Part shown: one piece after another, positions 24,847-33,349 of the stretch
Position numbering within the stretch: position 1 is the first letter of the stretch
How the letters are laid out: each line of letters begins with the position of its first letter
Source: Faucicola tetraodonis
Lineage (GTDB): Bacteria; Pseudomonadota; Gammaproteobacteria; Pseudomonadales; Moraxellaceae
Direction: 5' to 3' (one strand)
Length of the DNA stretch: 64,000 nt
Assembly: GCA_032017425.1 (NCBI GenBank)
Contig: DALZPW010000002.1
The notes under the pieces: model-generated
Databases searched by the model: none
What the model was told of the DNA's origin: nothing
The model's input: the letters and a program-made list of their open reading frames with translations, nothing else
Translations under genes and position numbers: made by a program

Positions 24847-25984
24847 AATACCGCTTAATTTTTTCAAAAAAATCATTGTCCAGTACAAGCTTTGGCTTAG
24901 AATCTACTTGCTTTAACCCCACTTCATGCTCCATCATCAGCTCAATTAGTGCCATTTGGTCAATCAAGATTAAACTATGCGACTCAAGGTTTTCGAAATA
25001 ATCGAGCGCGGGTTTGGTAAAGCTAGTTGTGGTAATAAAAATACCATGATGGCTGTCTTTCTGCGGTGGATAGCCGCCCACAAAGTTTCTTAATTCGCGA
25101 TTTGAAATATTATTACCTTGGGAGTAAAGTTTTGCTTGAATATAGTACGTATGCCGTTCTTCATTAGAAAATATTTGAGTAATCATACCGTCAATACCGC
25201 CGTCATTGGCTTTTCCTGTATGGTGCGAACTTAAGTTACTTTCTGGACTTTCATTCTCTAGTGAACGCTCTACCAATTTTAGGCAAAACCATTCAAATTG
25301 CAATGGTGTTAAATTATCAAGTTGGGTCAATATCATATCTGGGGTAACTTTTACATTGCCATCACTGACCATGGCATCTTGATAGTTATTCATAAATAAT
25401 GACGTGCGGCGCGTTGTCTCATTGATAAAATAGTTAATCAATGGGTCACCACGTTTGCCATATGCCACTTGATTAACTTTTTTAAGATCTTGAAAAGACT
25501 TTTCATCAAAGCGTTTTAAGTTTGCGATATAATCATTATTTGGGATACCTTTCATAAGATATTGTGAAAAATTTTCATTGGCTAACCAAAAAAATATCTT
25601 GCCAAGTGGATCTATCCTAACGAGATTTTTTATGGTTACTTTTTCATCAAAGGTAATTAAGCTTGCAAACTCTTTACCAATATTTGGCTGCAAACTAAAA
25701 CAGTTCTCTTTGATAACACCCATGGCAGATAAGCACATTAATATCAAATTAGTCAGTGGCTCGTAACAAGGTGTCCCTTCCTCATATTCATTTTGAATGT
25801 CAAATTGGCTTAAGTAGCTAATACTTTTTTGATCGTCACTTAATTGGGCAACCTTATCAAACTCACGAAAAAATAAGTTTTGACTAATACTGCTACGCCC
25901 ACTAAGATTCTTTAGCGTTTGAATCCCTGAATTTAGTAAATCACCAAATGGGGGTAATTTGGTGATATTTGCTGTTTCGCCCAT
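24845..25984 (-). CDS. Mrr-type restriction endonuclease with uncharacterised N-terminus
   Basis: About 379 residues from the ATG at 25984 (AAGGA 8-9 bases upstream). The C-terminal 150 residues form an Mrr_cat nuclease domain: LTPLQFEWFCLKLVERS, then the PD-(D/E)xK core GKANDGGIDGMI ... YYIQAKLY (catalytic D and QxK), then ELRNFVGGYPPQKDSHHGIFITTTSF. This is the type IV restriction family that cuts methylated foreign DNA. The first 225 residues are alpha-rich and I recognise no known domain, so target recognition may differ from E. coli Mrr. Low GC against thiC and dapB suggests acquisition. No methyltransferase is nearby. Confidence 0.82.
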   Translation of the reverse strand: MGETANITKLPPFGDLLNSGIQTLKNLSGRSSISQNLFFREFDKVAQLSDDQKSISYLSQFDIQNEYEEGTPCYEPLTNLILMCLSAMGVIKENCFSLQPNIGKEFASLITFDEKVTIKNLVRIDPLGKIFFWLANENFSQYLMKGIPNNDYIANLKRFDEKSFQDLKKVNQVAYGKRGDPLINYFINETTRRTSLFMNNYQDAMVSDGNVKVTPDMILTQLDNLTPLQFEWFCLKLVERSLENESPESNLSSHHTGKANDGGIDGMITQIFSNEERHTYYIQAKLYSQGNNISNRELRNFVGGYPPQKDSHHGIFITTTSFTKPALDYFENLESHSLILIDQMALIELMMEHEVGLKQVDSKPKLVLDNDFFEKIKRY

Positions 25985-26043
25985 TATTGTTTCCTTCAAT
26001 ACATTAGCCTTATCTAGTAAGCATCGAACCCATATGCGTTAAT

Positions 26044-26850
26044 TTAGTCTTTCAGCCCAAGCACATCTTGCATATCAAACTGTCCTGTTTGCTGCTCATT
26101 GACCCACACCGCAGCACGCACTGCACCTGCGGCAAAGGTCATGCGCTCACGGGCTTTATGGGTGATTTCAACTATCTCGCCATCGGCGATAAACATCACC
26201 GTATGGTCGCCGACAATCTCGCCACCGCGAATGGCATGGATACCAATCTCGCCTGCTTTGCGTGCCCCAGTTTGACCTTCGCGGCCATAAATCGCCACGT
26301 CTTTTAGGTTTTGACCGCGTCCTTTGGCAACCGCTTCAGCCATCATATAAGCAGTGCCCGATGGCGCATCAATTTTGTGTTTATGGTGCGCTTCGATGAC
26401 TTCGACATCGGCGCTGTCGCCAAATGCTTTGGCAGCCATTTCAAGCAGCTTAAGGGTTAAATTCACCCCAGTTGAATAATTACCTGCATATACGATGGCG
26501 ATTTTTTCACTTGCCTGTTGTAAGATGGCGTTTTGCTCATCATTTAGGCCTGTTGTCCCAATGACCATATTGACGCCTTTGGCAGCACAAAGTTGTAAGT
26601 TTTTGGCAGTCGACTCAGGCAAGCTAAAATCTATGAGCACATCAATATCATGAATGACGCCTGCCAAGTCATCGACCAAAGCGACATTAGTTTTGTCGAG
26701 ATTAACTAGCTCGCCCGCATCCACGCCCAACAAGCTTGAGCCTTGACGCTCTATCGCCCCTGCAAGGGTAGTTTGTGGATTTTGTTCCACCGCTTGAATC
26801 AGCATACGTCCCATGCGCCCACCTGCGCCTATGACCCCGATTTTTACCAT
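26044..26850 (-). CDS. dapB: 4-hydroxy-tetrahydrodipicolinate reductase
   Basis: A 268-residue reductase of the diaminopimelate/lysine pathway, using NAD(P)H on the DapA product. The Rossmann signature is GVIGAGGRMGRM at about 5-16. The dipicolinate-binding motif EAHHKHKIDAPSGTA carries the catalytic His and Lys. GDHTVMFIADGEIVEITHKA is the conserved C-terminal strand. The ATG at 26850 has AAGGA 8 bases upstream; an in-frame start at 26874 is less likely. It probably follows dnaJ, but a terminator lies between them. DAP made here feeds the peptide that Mpl re-ligates. Confidence 0.94.
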   Translation of the reverse strand: MVKIGVIGAGGRMGRMLIQAVEQNPQTTLAGAIERQGSSLLGVDAGELVNLDKTNVALVDDLAGVIHDIDVLIDFSLPESTAKNLQLCAAKGVNMVIGTTGLNDEQNAILQQASEKIAIVYAGNYSTGVNLTLKLLEMAAKAFGDSADVEVIEAHHKHKIDAPSGTAYMMAEAVAKGRGQNLKDVAIYGREGQTGARKAGEIGIHAIRGGEIVGDHTVMFIADGEIVEITHKARERMTFAAGAVRAAVWVNEQQTGQFDMQDVLGLKD

Positions 26851-26992
26851 TTGCTTATCCTTTATCTCGCCCAATTACCTAGTATAACTTTCTAATTTGA
26901 TTTTCTAGCCTGATTTTCTAGTATAACTTTCTAAGTTCAAATCATAACAGCTTGTCTCGCTGAATCCTAGCTTAGCTCAATATTGCCTTATA

Positions 26993-27023
26993 CAAAAAAA
27001 CCCTTGCAATCATTACAAGGGTT
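26993..27023 (-). terminator. Rho-independent terminator of dnaJ
   Basis: AACCCTTG / CAAGGGTT arms with a 9-base loop are followed on the minus strand by seven T residues. Confidence 0.85.
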
Positions 27024-27026
27024 CGA

Positions 27027-27042
27027 TGTTTCACGTGAAACT
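27027..27042. other. parS-like site (TGTTTCACGTGAAACT)
   Basis: Matches 15 of 16 bases of the near-universal ParB-binding palindrome TGTTTCACGTGAAACA. It lies in the 3' untranslated region of dnaJ, beside its terminator. Confidence 0.8.
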
Positions 27043-27070
27043 TCTATAAAACACTATAAACCAATAAAAC

Positions 27071-28237
27071 CTAGTCAAACAAATCTTTGACATCTTCTTT
27101 GAGTTTATCAAAGAAAGATTTTTTCTGTGGTGATTGTTGATGCTCACCCATGGATGATTGCAGCTGACGAAGTAGCTCTTTTTGTTCATTGTTGAGATTG
27201 GTCGGTGTCTCCACCACCACACGGCATAACAAGTCACCTTTCATCGTCGTGCGCACGGGGGTAACGCCTTTGCCTTTGATACGGAATACTTTATGGCTTT
27301 GGGTGCCTTCGGGAATGCGTAAATTGATACGTCCTTCAAGCGTTGGTACTTCCACCTCACGACCTAAGGCTGCATCCGCAAAGCTAATTGGCACATCCAT
27401 GTATAAGTCAGCGCCTTCACGGGTAAAAATAGGATGCTGTGCCACACGGATTTCAACATACAAGTCGCCGCTTTCGCCGCCGGTAATCGCTTCACCTTCC
27501 CCCGTTAAACGTACCCGATCGCCATTGTCGATACCGGCAGGAATGGTAACTTCAAGGGTGCGTGATTTTTCTTTAACACCCGAGCCATGACAGTCATTGC
27601 AAGGATTTTTGATTTGTTTACCTGAGCCGCCACAGTTGGGGCAGGTTTGTTGCACAGCAAAAAAGCCTTGCTGCATACGTACCACACCCGCACCACCACA
27701 AGTTGCACAGGTCACGATATCGCTGCTGTCTTTGGCGCCCTTACCATCACAAGTTTCACAAGGGGCAGGTGCGGTAAAGGTAATTTCTTTTTTTGTCCCT
27801 TGCACCGCTTCTTCAAGCGTCAAATCAAGCATATAGCGTAAATCTGAGCCGCGTCTGCTACGTCCACCCCCTGTGCGACCCCCAAAAATGTCGCCAAAAA
27901 TGTCTTGGAAGCCGCCGGCGCTGCCACCACGGCCGCCGCCCATGCCGCCAAAAATATCGCCAAAAATGTCTTGGAAGTTTCCACCGCCAAAGCCGCCACC
28001 GCCCATGCCATTCTCAAACGCTGCATGACCCATACGGTCATACGCTGAACGTTTGCTGTCATCGCTTAGCACTTCGTATGCCATCGAGGCTTCTTTGAAT
28101 TTTTCTTCGGCGGCAGGGTCATCAGGGTTACGGTCTGGATGATATTTCATCGCAAGTTTGCGGTAGGCTTTTTTGATTTCTTGTTCATTAGCGGTTTTAT
28201 CTACCCCTAATACTTCATAAAAATCGCGTTTTGACAT
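27071..28237 (-). CDS. dnaJ: Chaperone DnaJ (Hsp40)
   Basis: A 388-residue co-chaperone that stimulates DnaK ATPase and delivers unfolded substrates. The J domain (DFYEVLGVDKT ... YHPDRNPDD, with HPD) is followed by a long Gly/Phe-rich region with two FQDIFGDIFGG repeats. Next come four zinc-binding CxxCxGxG motifs (CETCDGKG, CATCGGAG, CPNCGGSG, CNDCHGSG) and the C-terminal substrate domain. The ATG at 28237 with GGAG upstream is chosen; the frame is open to 28297. dnaK is not in the window, so dnaJ is a single gene with its own terminator. Confidence 0.96.
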   Translation of the reverse strand: MSKRDFYEVLGVDKTANEQEIKKAYRKLAMKYHPDRNPDDPAAEEKFKEASMAYEVLSDDSKRSAYDRMGHAAFENGMGGGGFGGGNFQDIFGDIFGGMGGGRGGSAGGFQDIFGDIFGGRTGGGRSRRGSDLRYMLDLTLEEAVQGTKKEITFTAPAPCETCDGKGAKDSSDIVTCATCGGAGVVRMQQGFFAVQQTCPNCGGSGKQIKNPCNDCHGSGVKEKSRTLEVTIPAGIDNGDRVRLTGEGEAITGGESGDLYVEIRVAQHPIFTREGADLYMDVPISFADAALGREVEVPTLEGRINLRIPEGTQSHKVFRIKGKGVTPVRTTMKGDLLCRVVVETPTNLNNEQKELLRQLQSSMGEHQQSPQKKSFFDKLKEDVKDLFD

Positions 28238-28490
28238 AGTAACTCCTTTGGCAGCATAGTTTTGACAGTACGGAAGAGTGGATTCGACCAGTAGCAACGT
28301 TTAGCAGCTGCCAAACCTTTGAAAGACTAAAATTTAAAAATATGCAATATAGTGGCGATTTTTGTTAAATAATCAAGCAAATAATCGGCAATCAGCGCAA
28401 AAATATTTTCCTTTTTTTGCAAGAAAAATACGCAATAGCCTAGCCCGTTGTTTTAAACTAATTAGCAAACTCTAACTCTGATAGTGATTT

Positions 28491-29150
28491 ATGAAAAAAG
28501 TATTATCTCTGCTAATCATCCTTGCACTGATTGTCGTCGCATGGGTATTTGCCTCCCCTTATTGGGCAGTGTACCAACTGAAAAAAGCCTATGATGCACA
28601 ACAAGCGGACACTATCAGTACAGCGATTGAATTTACGCAACTACAGCAAAGTATCAAATCACAGCTAACCCCTGTATTAATAGAAAAAGCCAATCATGTG
28701 GCAAAATCCCCTATTTTGCAGATGCTCAATATCGAGCTAAACTCTGATGACTTAGTGAATAAAATGGTCGATCAAGCCGTGGATAATACCGTCACACCAG
28801 AGGGCGTACAGTATGCGCTGACAGGACAAGCGACCACCGAGCTGCTCAAAACAAATGTCAAACTACTGGGGGGCTTGGTGGCAGTAGCAATGGATAAGAT
28901 TGATATCAAAGACTTGATTTTGGCGCGCAATTCAGCTGAGCTTAATCAAAAAATTAAACAACAACTGCAATCACCTAATCCCAATGCCACCACAGCAACG
29001 TCGCAGACCCAACCGACCACACACTATTGTGGTTTTAACTGTTTTGAAGTCAGCGGACAGCTGCGTGGCTATCCCTTAACGCTCCGCTTGCAGCGCCAAG
29101 GGCTTATTCATTGGAAAATCGTGGGTGTGACACTGCCGCTAAATGCTTAA
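28491..29150 (+). CDS. DUF2939 membrane-anchored protein
   Basis: A 219-residue protein with an N-terminal hydrophobic anchor (SLLIILALIVVAWVFAS, about 5-21). Directly after it comes PYWAVYQLKKAYDAQQADTI, the DUF2939 signature. The remainder is a periplasmic domain ending LRLQRQGLIHWKIVGVTLPL. The family is widespread in Moraxellaceae and other gammaproteobacteria, with no known function. It lies alone, with dnaJ divergent and rsuA convergent (4-base overlap). Confidence 0.82.
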   Translation: MKKVLSLLIILALIVVAWVFASPYWAVYQLKKAYDAQQADTISTAIEFTQLQQSIKSQLTPVLIEKANHVAKSPILQMLNIELNSDDLVNKMVDQAVDNTVTPEGVQYALTGQATTELLKTNVKLLGGLVAVAMDKIDIKDLILARNSAELNQKIKQQLQSPNPNATTATSQTQPTTHYCGFNCFEVSGQLRGYPLTLRLQRQGLIHWKIVGVTLPLNA

Positions 29151-29851
29151 AACTGGTCAATTTCTTCAGCAGTCAAAAATCGGCTTTCGCCTTTTTCTAA
29201 TCCTGCTAAGGTAATGTTACCGATGCTGGCACGGTGTAGCTCAATGACTTTATTGCCAAAGTAGCCCATCATGCGTTTGACTTGGTGGTATTTGCCTTCC
29301 GTGAGTACCAACTTGGCATGGGTAGCATCAGAAAAACTTAACTCAGCGGGTTTGGTTTTATCATACTCGTCCTCAAGCATGATGCCTTTTGCCAATTCTT
29401 GGATAGCAAATGCCTGTTGTGCTTCAGTCATTGGGTCGGCAAGGGTCAACTCATACACCTTTGCCACATGATGTTTTGGGCTGGTGACGCGGTGCAAAAA
29501 GCCACCATCATCGCTAAGCAGCAGCGCACCTGTGGTGTCGACATCGAGTCGCCCTGCAATCCGCAAGCTACCTAGCTGGGGTACATCAATCAAGTCTGTG
29601 ACAATCGGCCACTCTTTTGGCTTTAGGGTGCACTCAAAGCCTTCTGGCTTATATAACAGTAAGTAGCGATTGCCCATCGCGACCGATAATGGCTCACCCG
29701 CCCATTCGATATCGTCACCCACTTCATCGATATGTAGACTTGCATCTTTGACCACCTCGCCATTGACAGTGACTTCGCCTGCGTGCAAGATTTTTTTGCA
29801 GTCTTTACGCGATAGCTCAGTGGCTTTGCTTAAAAATTTGTCTAAACGCAT
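29147..29851 (-). CDS. rsuA: 16S rRNA pseudouridine(516) synthase
   Basis: A 234-residue pseudouridine synthase. The N-terminal S4 RNA-binding domain (MRLDKFLSKATELSRKDCKK) is followed by the RsuA/RluB catalytic core with GRLDVDTTGALLLSDDG, which contains the catalytic Asp, and the C-terminal KYHQVKRMMGYFGNKV. The length and lack of extra domains fit RsuA, which modifies U516 of 16S rRNA, rather than RluB/E/F, though that choice is inferred. Confidence 0.88.
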   Translation of the reverse strand: MRLDKFLSKATELSRKDCKKILHAGEVTVNGEVVKDASLHIDEVGDDIEWAGEPLSVAMGNRYLLLYKPEGFECTLKPKEWPIVTDLIDVPQLGSLRIAGRLDVDTTGALLLSDDGGFLHRVTSPKHHVAKVYELTLADPMTEAQQAFAIQELAKGIMLEDEYDKTKPAELSFSDATHAKLVLTEGKYHQVKRMMGYFGNKVIELHRASIGNITLAGLEKGESRFLTAEEIDQF

Positions 29852-29900
29852 TTTTTTGTTATCCTAGTGCTTGTTTTGTTTATTGTAACATAGATTAACC

Positions 29901-30497
29901 ATGACCTATTACACGCTTAGCGACCCATGTACTGCCACACTTGAGATTAAAAAAAGCCAATTTTTGGGCTTTGGCTTTGCCATTGATAGCCGCGAGCAAT
30001 TTATGTTTCACGTGGAACAATTACGCAATCAGTATCCTGATGCGCGCCATGTCTGCTATGGCTATATTATTGGCGACCCGCACAACACTACCTCGGCAGG
30101 TTTTGATGACGATGGTGAGCCCAGTGGTACGGCAGGCAAGCCGATTTTAAACGTGTTACAACACAAGGGCATTGGTAACTGCGTGGTCATTGTGGTGCGT
30201 TACTTTGGCGGTATCAAACTTGGTGCAGGCGGACTAACACGTGCCTATAGTAGCACCGCACAAGCCGTGGTTGATAATATGAATTTGCACGAGTTTGTGC
30301 CGTTAAGCGTGATAATAATTGAAACCGATTTTGCCAATGAGTCCTTTGTCAGACATACATTAGATGGCTTTAATGCCACGATTTTAAAGGTTGATTATGG
30401 TAAAAATGTCGTTTTGACCGTAGAGGCTGCGCAAAAGTCGGTTCAAGTCCTCAGCGAAAAAATCGGCTTTTATGGAACTGTGAAAGCCAGTGAATAA
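29901..30497 (+). CDS. yigZ: YigZ/IMPACT-family protein
   Basis: A 198-residue IMPACT-family protein. The N-terminal UPF0029 domain has KKSQFLGFGFAIDS, FDDDGEPSGTAGKPILNVL and VVIVVRYFGGIKLGAGGLTRAY, all hallmarks. A smaller ferredoxin-like C-terminal domain follows. The family is linked to translation and stress responses, but its enzymatic role is unsettled. A perfect-consensus parS-like 16-mer lies within codons 35-40, encoding FHVEQ. Confidence 0.9.
   Translation: MTYYTLSDPCTATLEIKKSQFLGFGFAIDSREQFMFHVEQLRNQYPDARHVCYGYIIGDPHNTTSAGFDDDGEPSGTAGKPILNVLQHKGIGNCVVIVVRYFGGIKLGAGGLTRAYSSTAQAVVDNMNLHEFVPLSVIIIETDFANESFVRHTLDGFNATILKVDYGKNVVLTVEAAQKSVQVLSEKIGFYGTVKASE
30004..30019. other. parS-like site inside yigZ (TGTTTCACGTGGAACA)
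   Basis: Fits the degenerate parS consensus TGTTNCACGTGNAACA at every position. It codes for part of FHVEQ. Confidence 0.8.
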
Positions 30498-30658
30498 CCA
30501 AAAGCCAATAACCACAGCAGCAGCATAGAAGTGATAGCATAGCAAAATTTTTCTCAAAAAACCTACACAACGTCCCAAACTTAGCTCACAAGTCGCCATG
30601 AAAAAACTGTCAAAAAGCCGTAAAATAGTCAAAAATCATAACAATCACTAGGCATATT

Positions 30659-31642
30659 ATGAATATTCACCAACTACCCCTAACGCCATTTCGTACCCCG
30701 TTTTTCTTAGCCAACCCCCACGTTCAAACCATTTTACCCAAGTTTATCAAACTGCCAAAACCTAACTATCAGCGTCGGCTTCACCCTGACCGCACCGGCA
30801 CCACCCAAGTGGCTTATGACTTTGTGTTTGCCAATACCGACAATCAGCCAAACCTTGATAAGCCATTGGCGGTGATGTTTCATGGGCTTGAAGGCAGCAG
30901 TGATAGCCATTATGCCATTGCCTTTACCCACCAAGCGCACCGATTGGGGTATGATGCGGTTATCGTCCATTTTCGCGGCTGTGGCGGGGTGGATAATACC
31001 TCAGAATTGGACTATAACGCGGGTGATACCGCCGAAGCGGTGCATATGTTTGACCTGCTAAAAACTCAGTACGGTTATAGCCGAATTGTAGCCAGTGGCG
31101 TGTCGCTCGGCGCCAATATGCTGGCGCGTTATATGGGTGAACAAGGCGATGCAGCTACCTGTGAAGCAGCGGTGGTGATTTCTGCACCTGTCGATTTGAC
31201 GACTTCGGCAAAAGCCATGCATCGTTTTGTCGCCAAACGGGTGTATACGCCTTATTTGCTCAATCCTTTATTGCAAAAAGCCTTAAAAAAGGTGGACGAG
31301 CCAGCATTAGTTAACGCATTAAAAAATATCAAGATGATTGATGAGTTTGATGAGTTATATACCGCGCCGCGCCATGGTTTTGGTACAGGGGCGAATTATT
31401 ATATCCAAGCCTCTGCCCTACCTGTACTCAAAAACATCACTAAACCCACGCTGATTATCACTGCCAAAGACGACCCATTTTTGGGCATTCTTGCCACCCA
31501 AGCCGATGTGTCACCTTGTGTGCGCTTACTGTATAGCCAGCATGGTGGGCATGTGGGCTTTGTACAATTACAAAACAAAAAACTCAATGTGAATTGGCTG
31601 CCTAGCACCAGCTTTAAATTTTTTCAGGCTTGTACTGACTGA
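30659..31642 (+). CDS. YheT-family alpha/beta hydrolase
   Basis: A 327-residue soluble hydrolase. FFLANPHVQTILPKF near the N-terminus is the YheT/ABHD1-3 signature. The oxyanion region is FHGLEGSSDSHY, the nucleophile elbow GVSLGANML, the acid KDDPFLG and the histidine HGGHVGF, so the Ser-Asp-His triad is complete. Relatives act on esters or phospholipids, but the bacterial substrate is unknown. The start codon follows an AT-rich gap after yigZ. Confidence 0.88.
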   Translation: MNIHQLPLTPFRTPFFLANPHVQTILPKFIKLPKPNYQRRLHPDRTGTTQVAYDFVFANTDNQPNLDKPLAVMFHGLEGSSDSHYAIAFTHQAHRLGYDAVIVHFRGCGGVDNTSELDYNAGDTAEAVHMFDLLKTQYGYSRIVASGVSLGANMLARYMGEQGDAATCEAAVVISAPVDLTTSAKAMHRFVAKRVYTPYLLNPLLQKALKKVDEPALVNALKNIKMIDEFDELYTAPRHGFGTGANYYIQASALPVLKNITKPTLIITAKDDPFLGILATQADVSPCVRLLYSQHGGHVGFVQLQNKKLNVNWLPSTSFKFFQACTD

Positions 31643-31721
31643 TTGCTATTGCTTCAATAAAAAACTCCATCACAATGACGGCGCTTTTTATTTATTAAAG
31701 TTAATGAGGGGTTTTTTAACA

Positions 31722-33056
31722 TTATAAAATGCCGTAGTTCACCATGGCTTTAGCAATCTTGTTAAAGCCTGCTAGATTGGCGCCTTTTTTATAATCAATG
31801 CTCCCATCCGCTTGTTTACCATGGTTAAAACAATCGTCATGGATATTTGTCATGATGGTTTTTAATTGCTCATCAAGCACCGCAAAGGTTGCGTATTGAC
31901 GTACCGAGTTTTGTGACATCTCAAGACCTGATACCGCAACCCCACCGGCATTCGAGGCTTTTCCCGGCGCATAGATGACGCCATTACTTTGGAAGATGGC
32001 GATGGCATCGGCATCACTGGGCATGTTGGCACCTTCTGCCACGTATTTAACGCCATGATTGACCAGATTTTGCGCATCTTGCCCGTTGATTTCGTTTTGG
32101 GTGGCGCAAGGTAGGGCAATATCGGCTTTGATATGCCATGGACGGCTACCGTCGATCCATTCTGCGTCATCACTGGTGCCGACGAAGTCTTTTAAACGTT
32201 TGTCTTGCGCTTTATAAGTTTTGAGCGCTTCAATTTGCTCTAAGGTAAAGCCATGCTTGAGATATAAGGTACCTTTTGAGTCTGATAATGTCAGTACCTG
32301 TGCGCCAAGCTCAATACATTTTTGTGCCGCATGTAGCGATACATTGCCCGCACCTGAGACCAAGACAGTCTTAGCCATCAAATCGTCATGATGGGCTTCT
32401 AGCATGTTTTGTAAAAAATACACAAGACCAAACCCCGTTGCCTCGGTACGAATCAAGCTACCACCTTGTCCCACCGTCTTACCGGTTAATACCCCGGTAA
32501 ACTCCCGATTAAGCGCCTTATACATGGCGAACATATAATTAATTTCGCGGCCGCCGACACCGATATCACCCGCAGGTACGTCTATATCTGCACCAATATA
32601 AGGCGCTAATTCGCGCATAAAGGCATAGCAAAATCGACGGATTTCGGCGTCTGATTTACCTTTTGGGTCAAAGTCTGAACCGCCTTTACCCCCACCCATA
32701 GGCAAACCGGTCAATGCGTTTTTAAAGATTTGTTCAAACCCTAAAAATTTTAGTACCGAAAGATTCACACTGGGATGAAAACGGATACCGCCTTTGTAAG
32801 GACCTAATGCATTGTTAAATTGCACACGCCAACCGCGGTTGACTTGAACATTGCCTTGGTCATCTTCCCAATTTATACGAAATTGAATAACACGGTCGGG
32901 GTTGGTTAAGCGGTCAAATAGATTAAGGTGTTGATAAACAGTGGATTGGTCATAAACCGCTGCGATATCTTCCCAGAATTCTTCGACCGCTTGTATAAAC
33001 TCTGGCTCATTGCTATGACACTGCTTTAAAATGCTTAATAACTCACTGCTTTTCAT
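31722..33056 (-). CDS. gdhA: NADP-specific glutamate dehydrogenase
   Basis: A 444-residue enzyme that aminates 2-oxoglutarate with ammonia to give glutamate. Catalytic and binding motifs are PYKGGIRFHPSVN, PMGGGKGGSDFDPKGKSD (catalytic Lys), PAGDIGVGGREINYMF and the Rossmann loop VSGAGNVSLHAA. The size matches the hexameric NADP-dependent class (447 in E. coli). The ATG at 33056 with GAGGAG upstream is chosen; the frame is open to 33176. A 293-base divergent gap separates it from mpl; that gap holds a perfect 8-bp hairpin TAGCGGCT/AGCCGCTA without a U-tail. Confidence 0.95.
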   Translation of the reverse strand: MKSSELLSILKQCHSNEPEFIQAVEEFWEDIAAVYDQSTVYQHLNLFDRLTNPDRVIQFRINWEDDQGNVQVNRGWRVQFNNALGPYKGGIRFHPSVNLSVLKFLGFEQIFKNALTGLPMGGGKGGSDFDPKGKSDAEIRRFCYAFMRELAPYIGADIDVPAGDIGVGGREINYMFAMYKALNREFTGVLTGKTVGQGGSLIRTEATGFGLVYFLQNMLEAHHDDLMAKTVLVSGAGNVSLHAAQKCIELGAQVLTLSDSKGTLYLKHGFTLEQIEALKTYKAQDKRLKDFVGTSDDAEWIDGSRPWHIKADIALPCATQNEINGQDAQNLVNHGVKYVAEGANMPSDADAIAIFQSNGVIYAPGKASNAGGVAVSGLEMSQNSVRQYATFAVLDEQLKTIMTNIHDDCFNHGKQADGSIDYKKGANLAGFNKIAKAMVNYGIL

Positions 33057-33349
33057 ACCACTCCTCAATTCTTTAACTTCATAAAAATAGTGCAAAAACA
33101 CTATTTTGGTGAATTTATAGTAACTTATCACTGTCATAGTAATTTGTAAAACTATTTTTCTGTACCTCTTTGCCACGGTTTTGGCACGGTGGGTTGCCGA
33201 AAACTAGACATGGGTGTTTGCGAGCAAGTTAACCTGCAACTGGATTTAATAGCTGACAAAGCCTGATTTGTCCTTTAAAATTGTTAATTTTTAGCAAGGT
33301 TTAGCGGCTTTGGTTAGCCGCTAATGCGTATTTGACCTAAGGCAAACTT

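Noticed and set aside
27820..28062. Alanine/valine-rich frames inside dnaJ
   Set aside because: They arise from the Gly/Phe-rich repeat of dnaJ read in other frames.
33302..33323. Hairpin TAGCGGCT/AGCCGCTA before mpl as a terminator
   Set aside because: No U-tail follows; it may be a leader structure but nothing supports termination.
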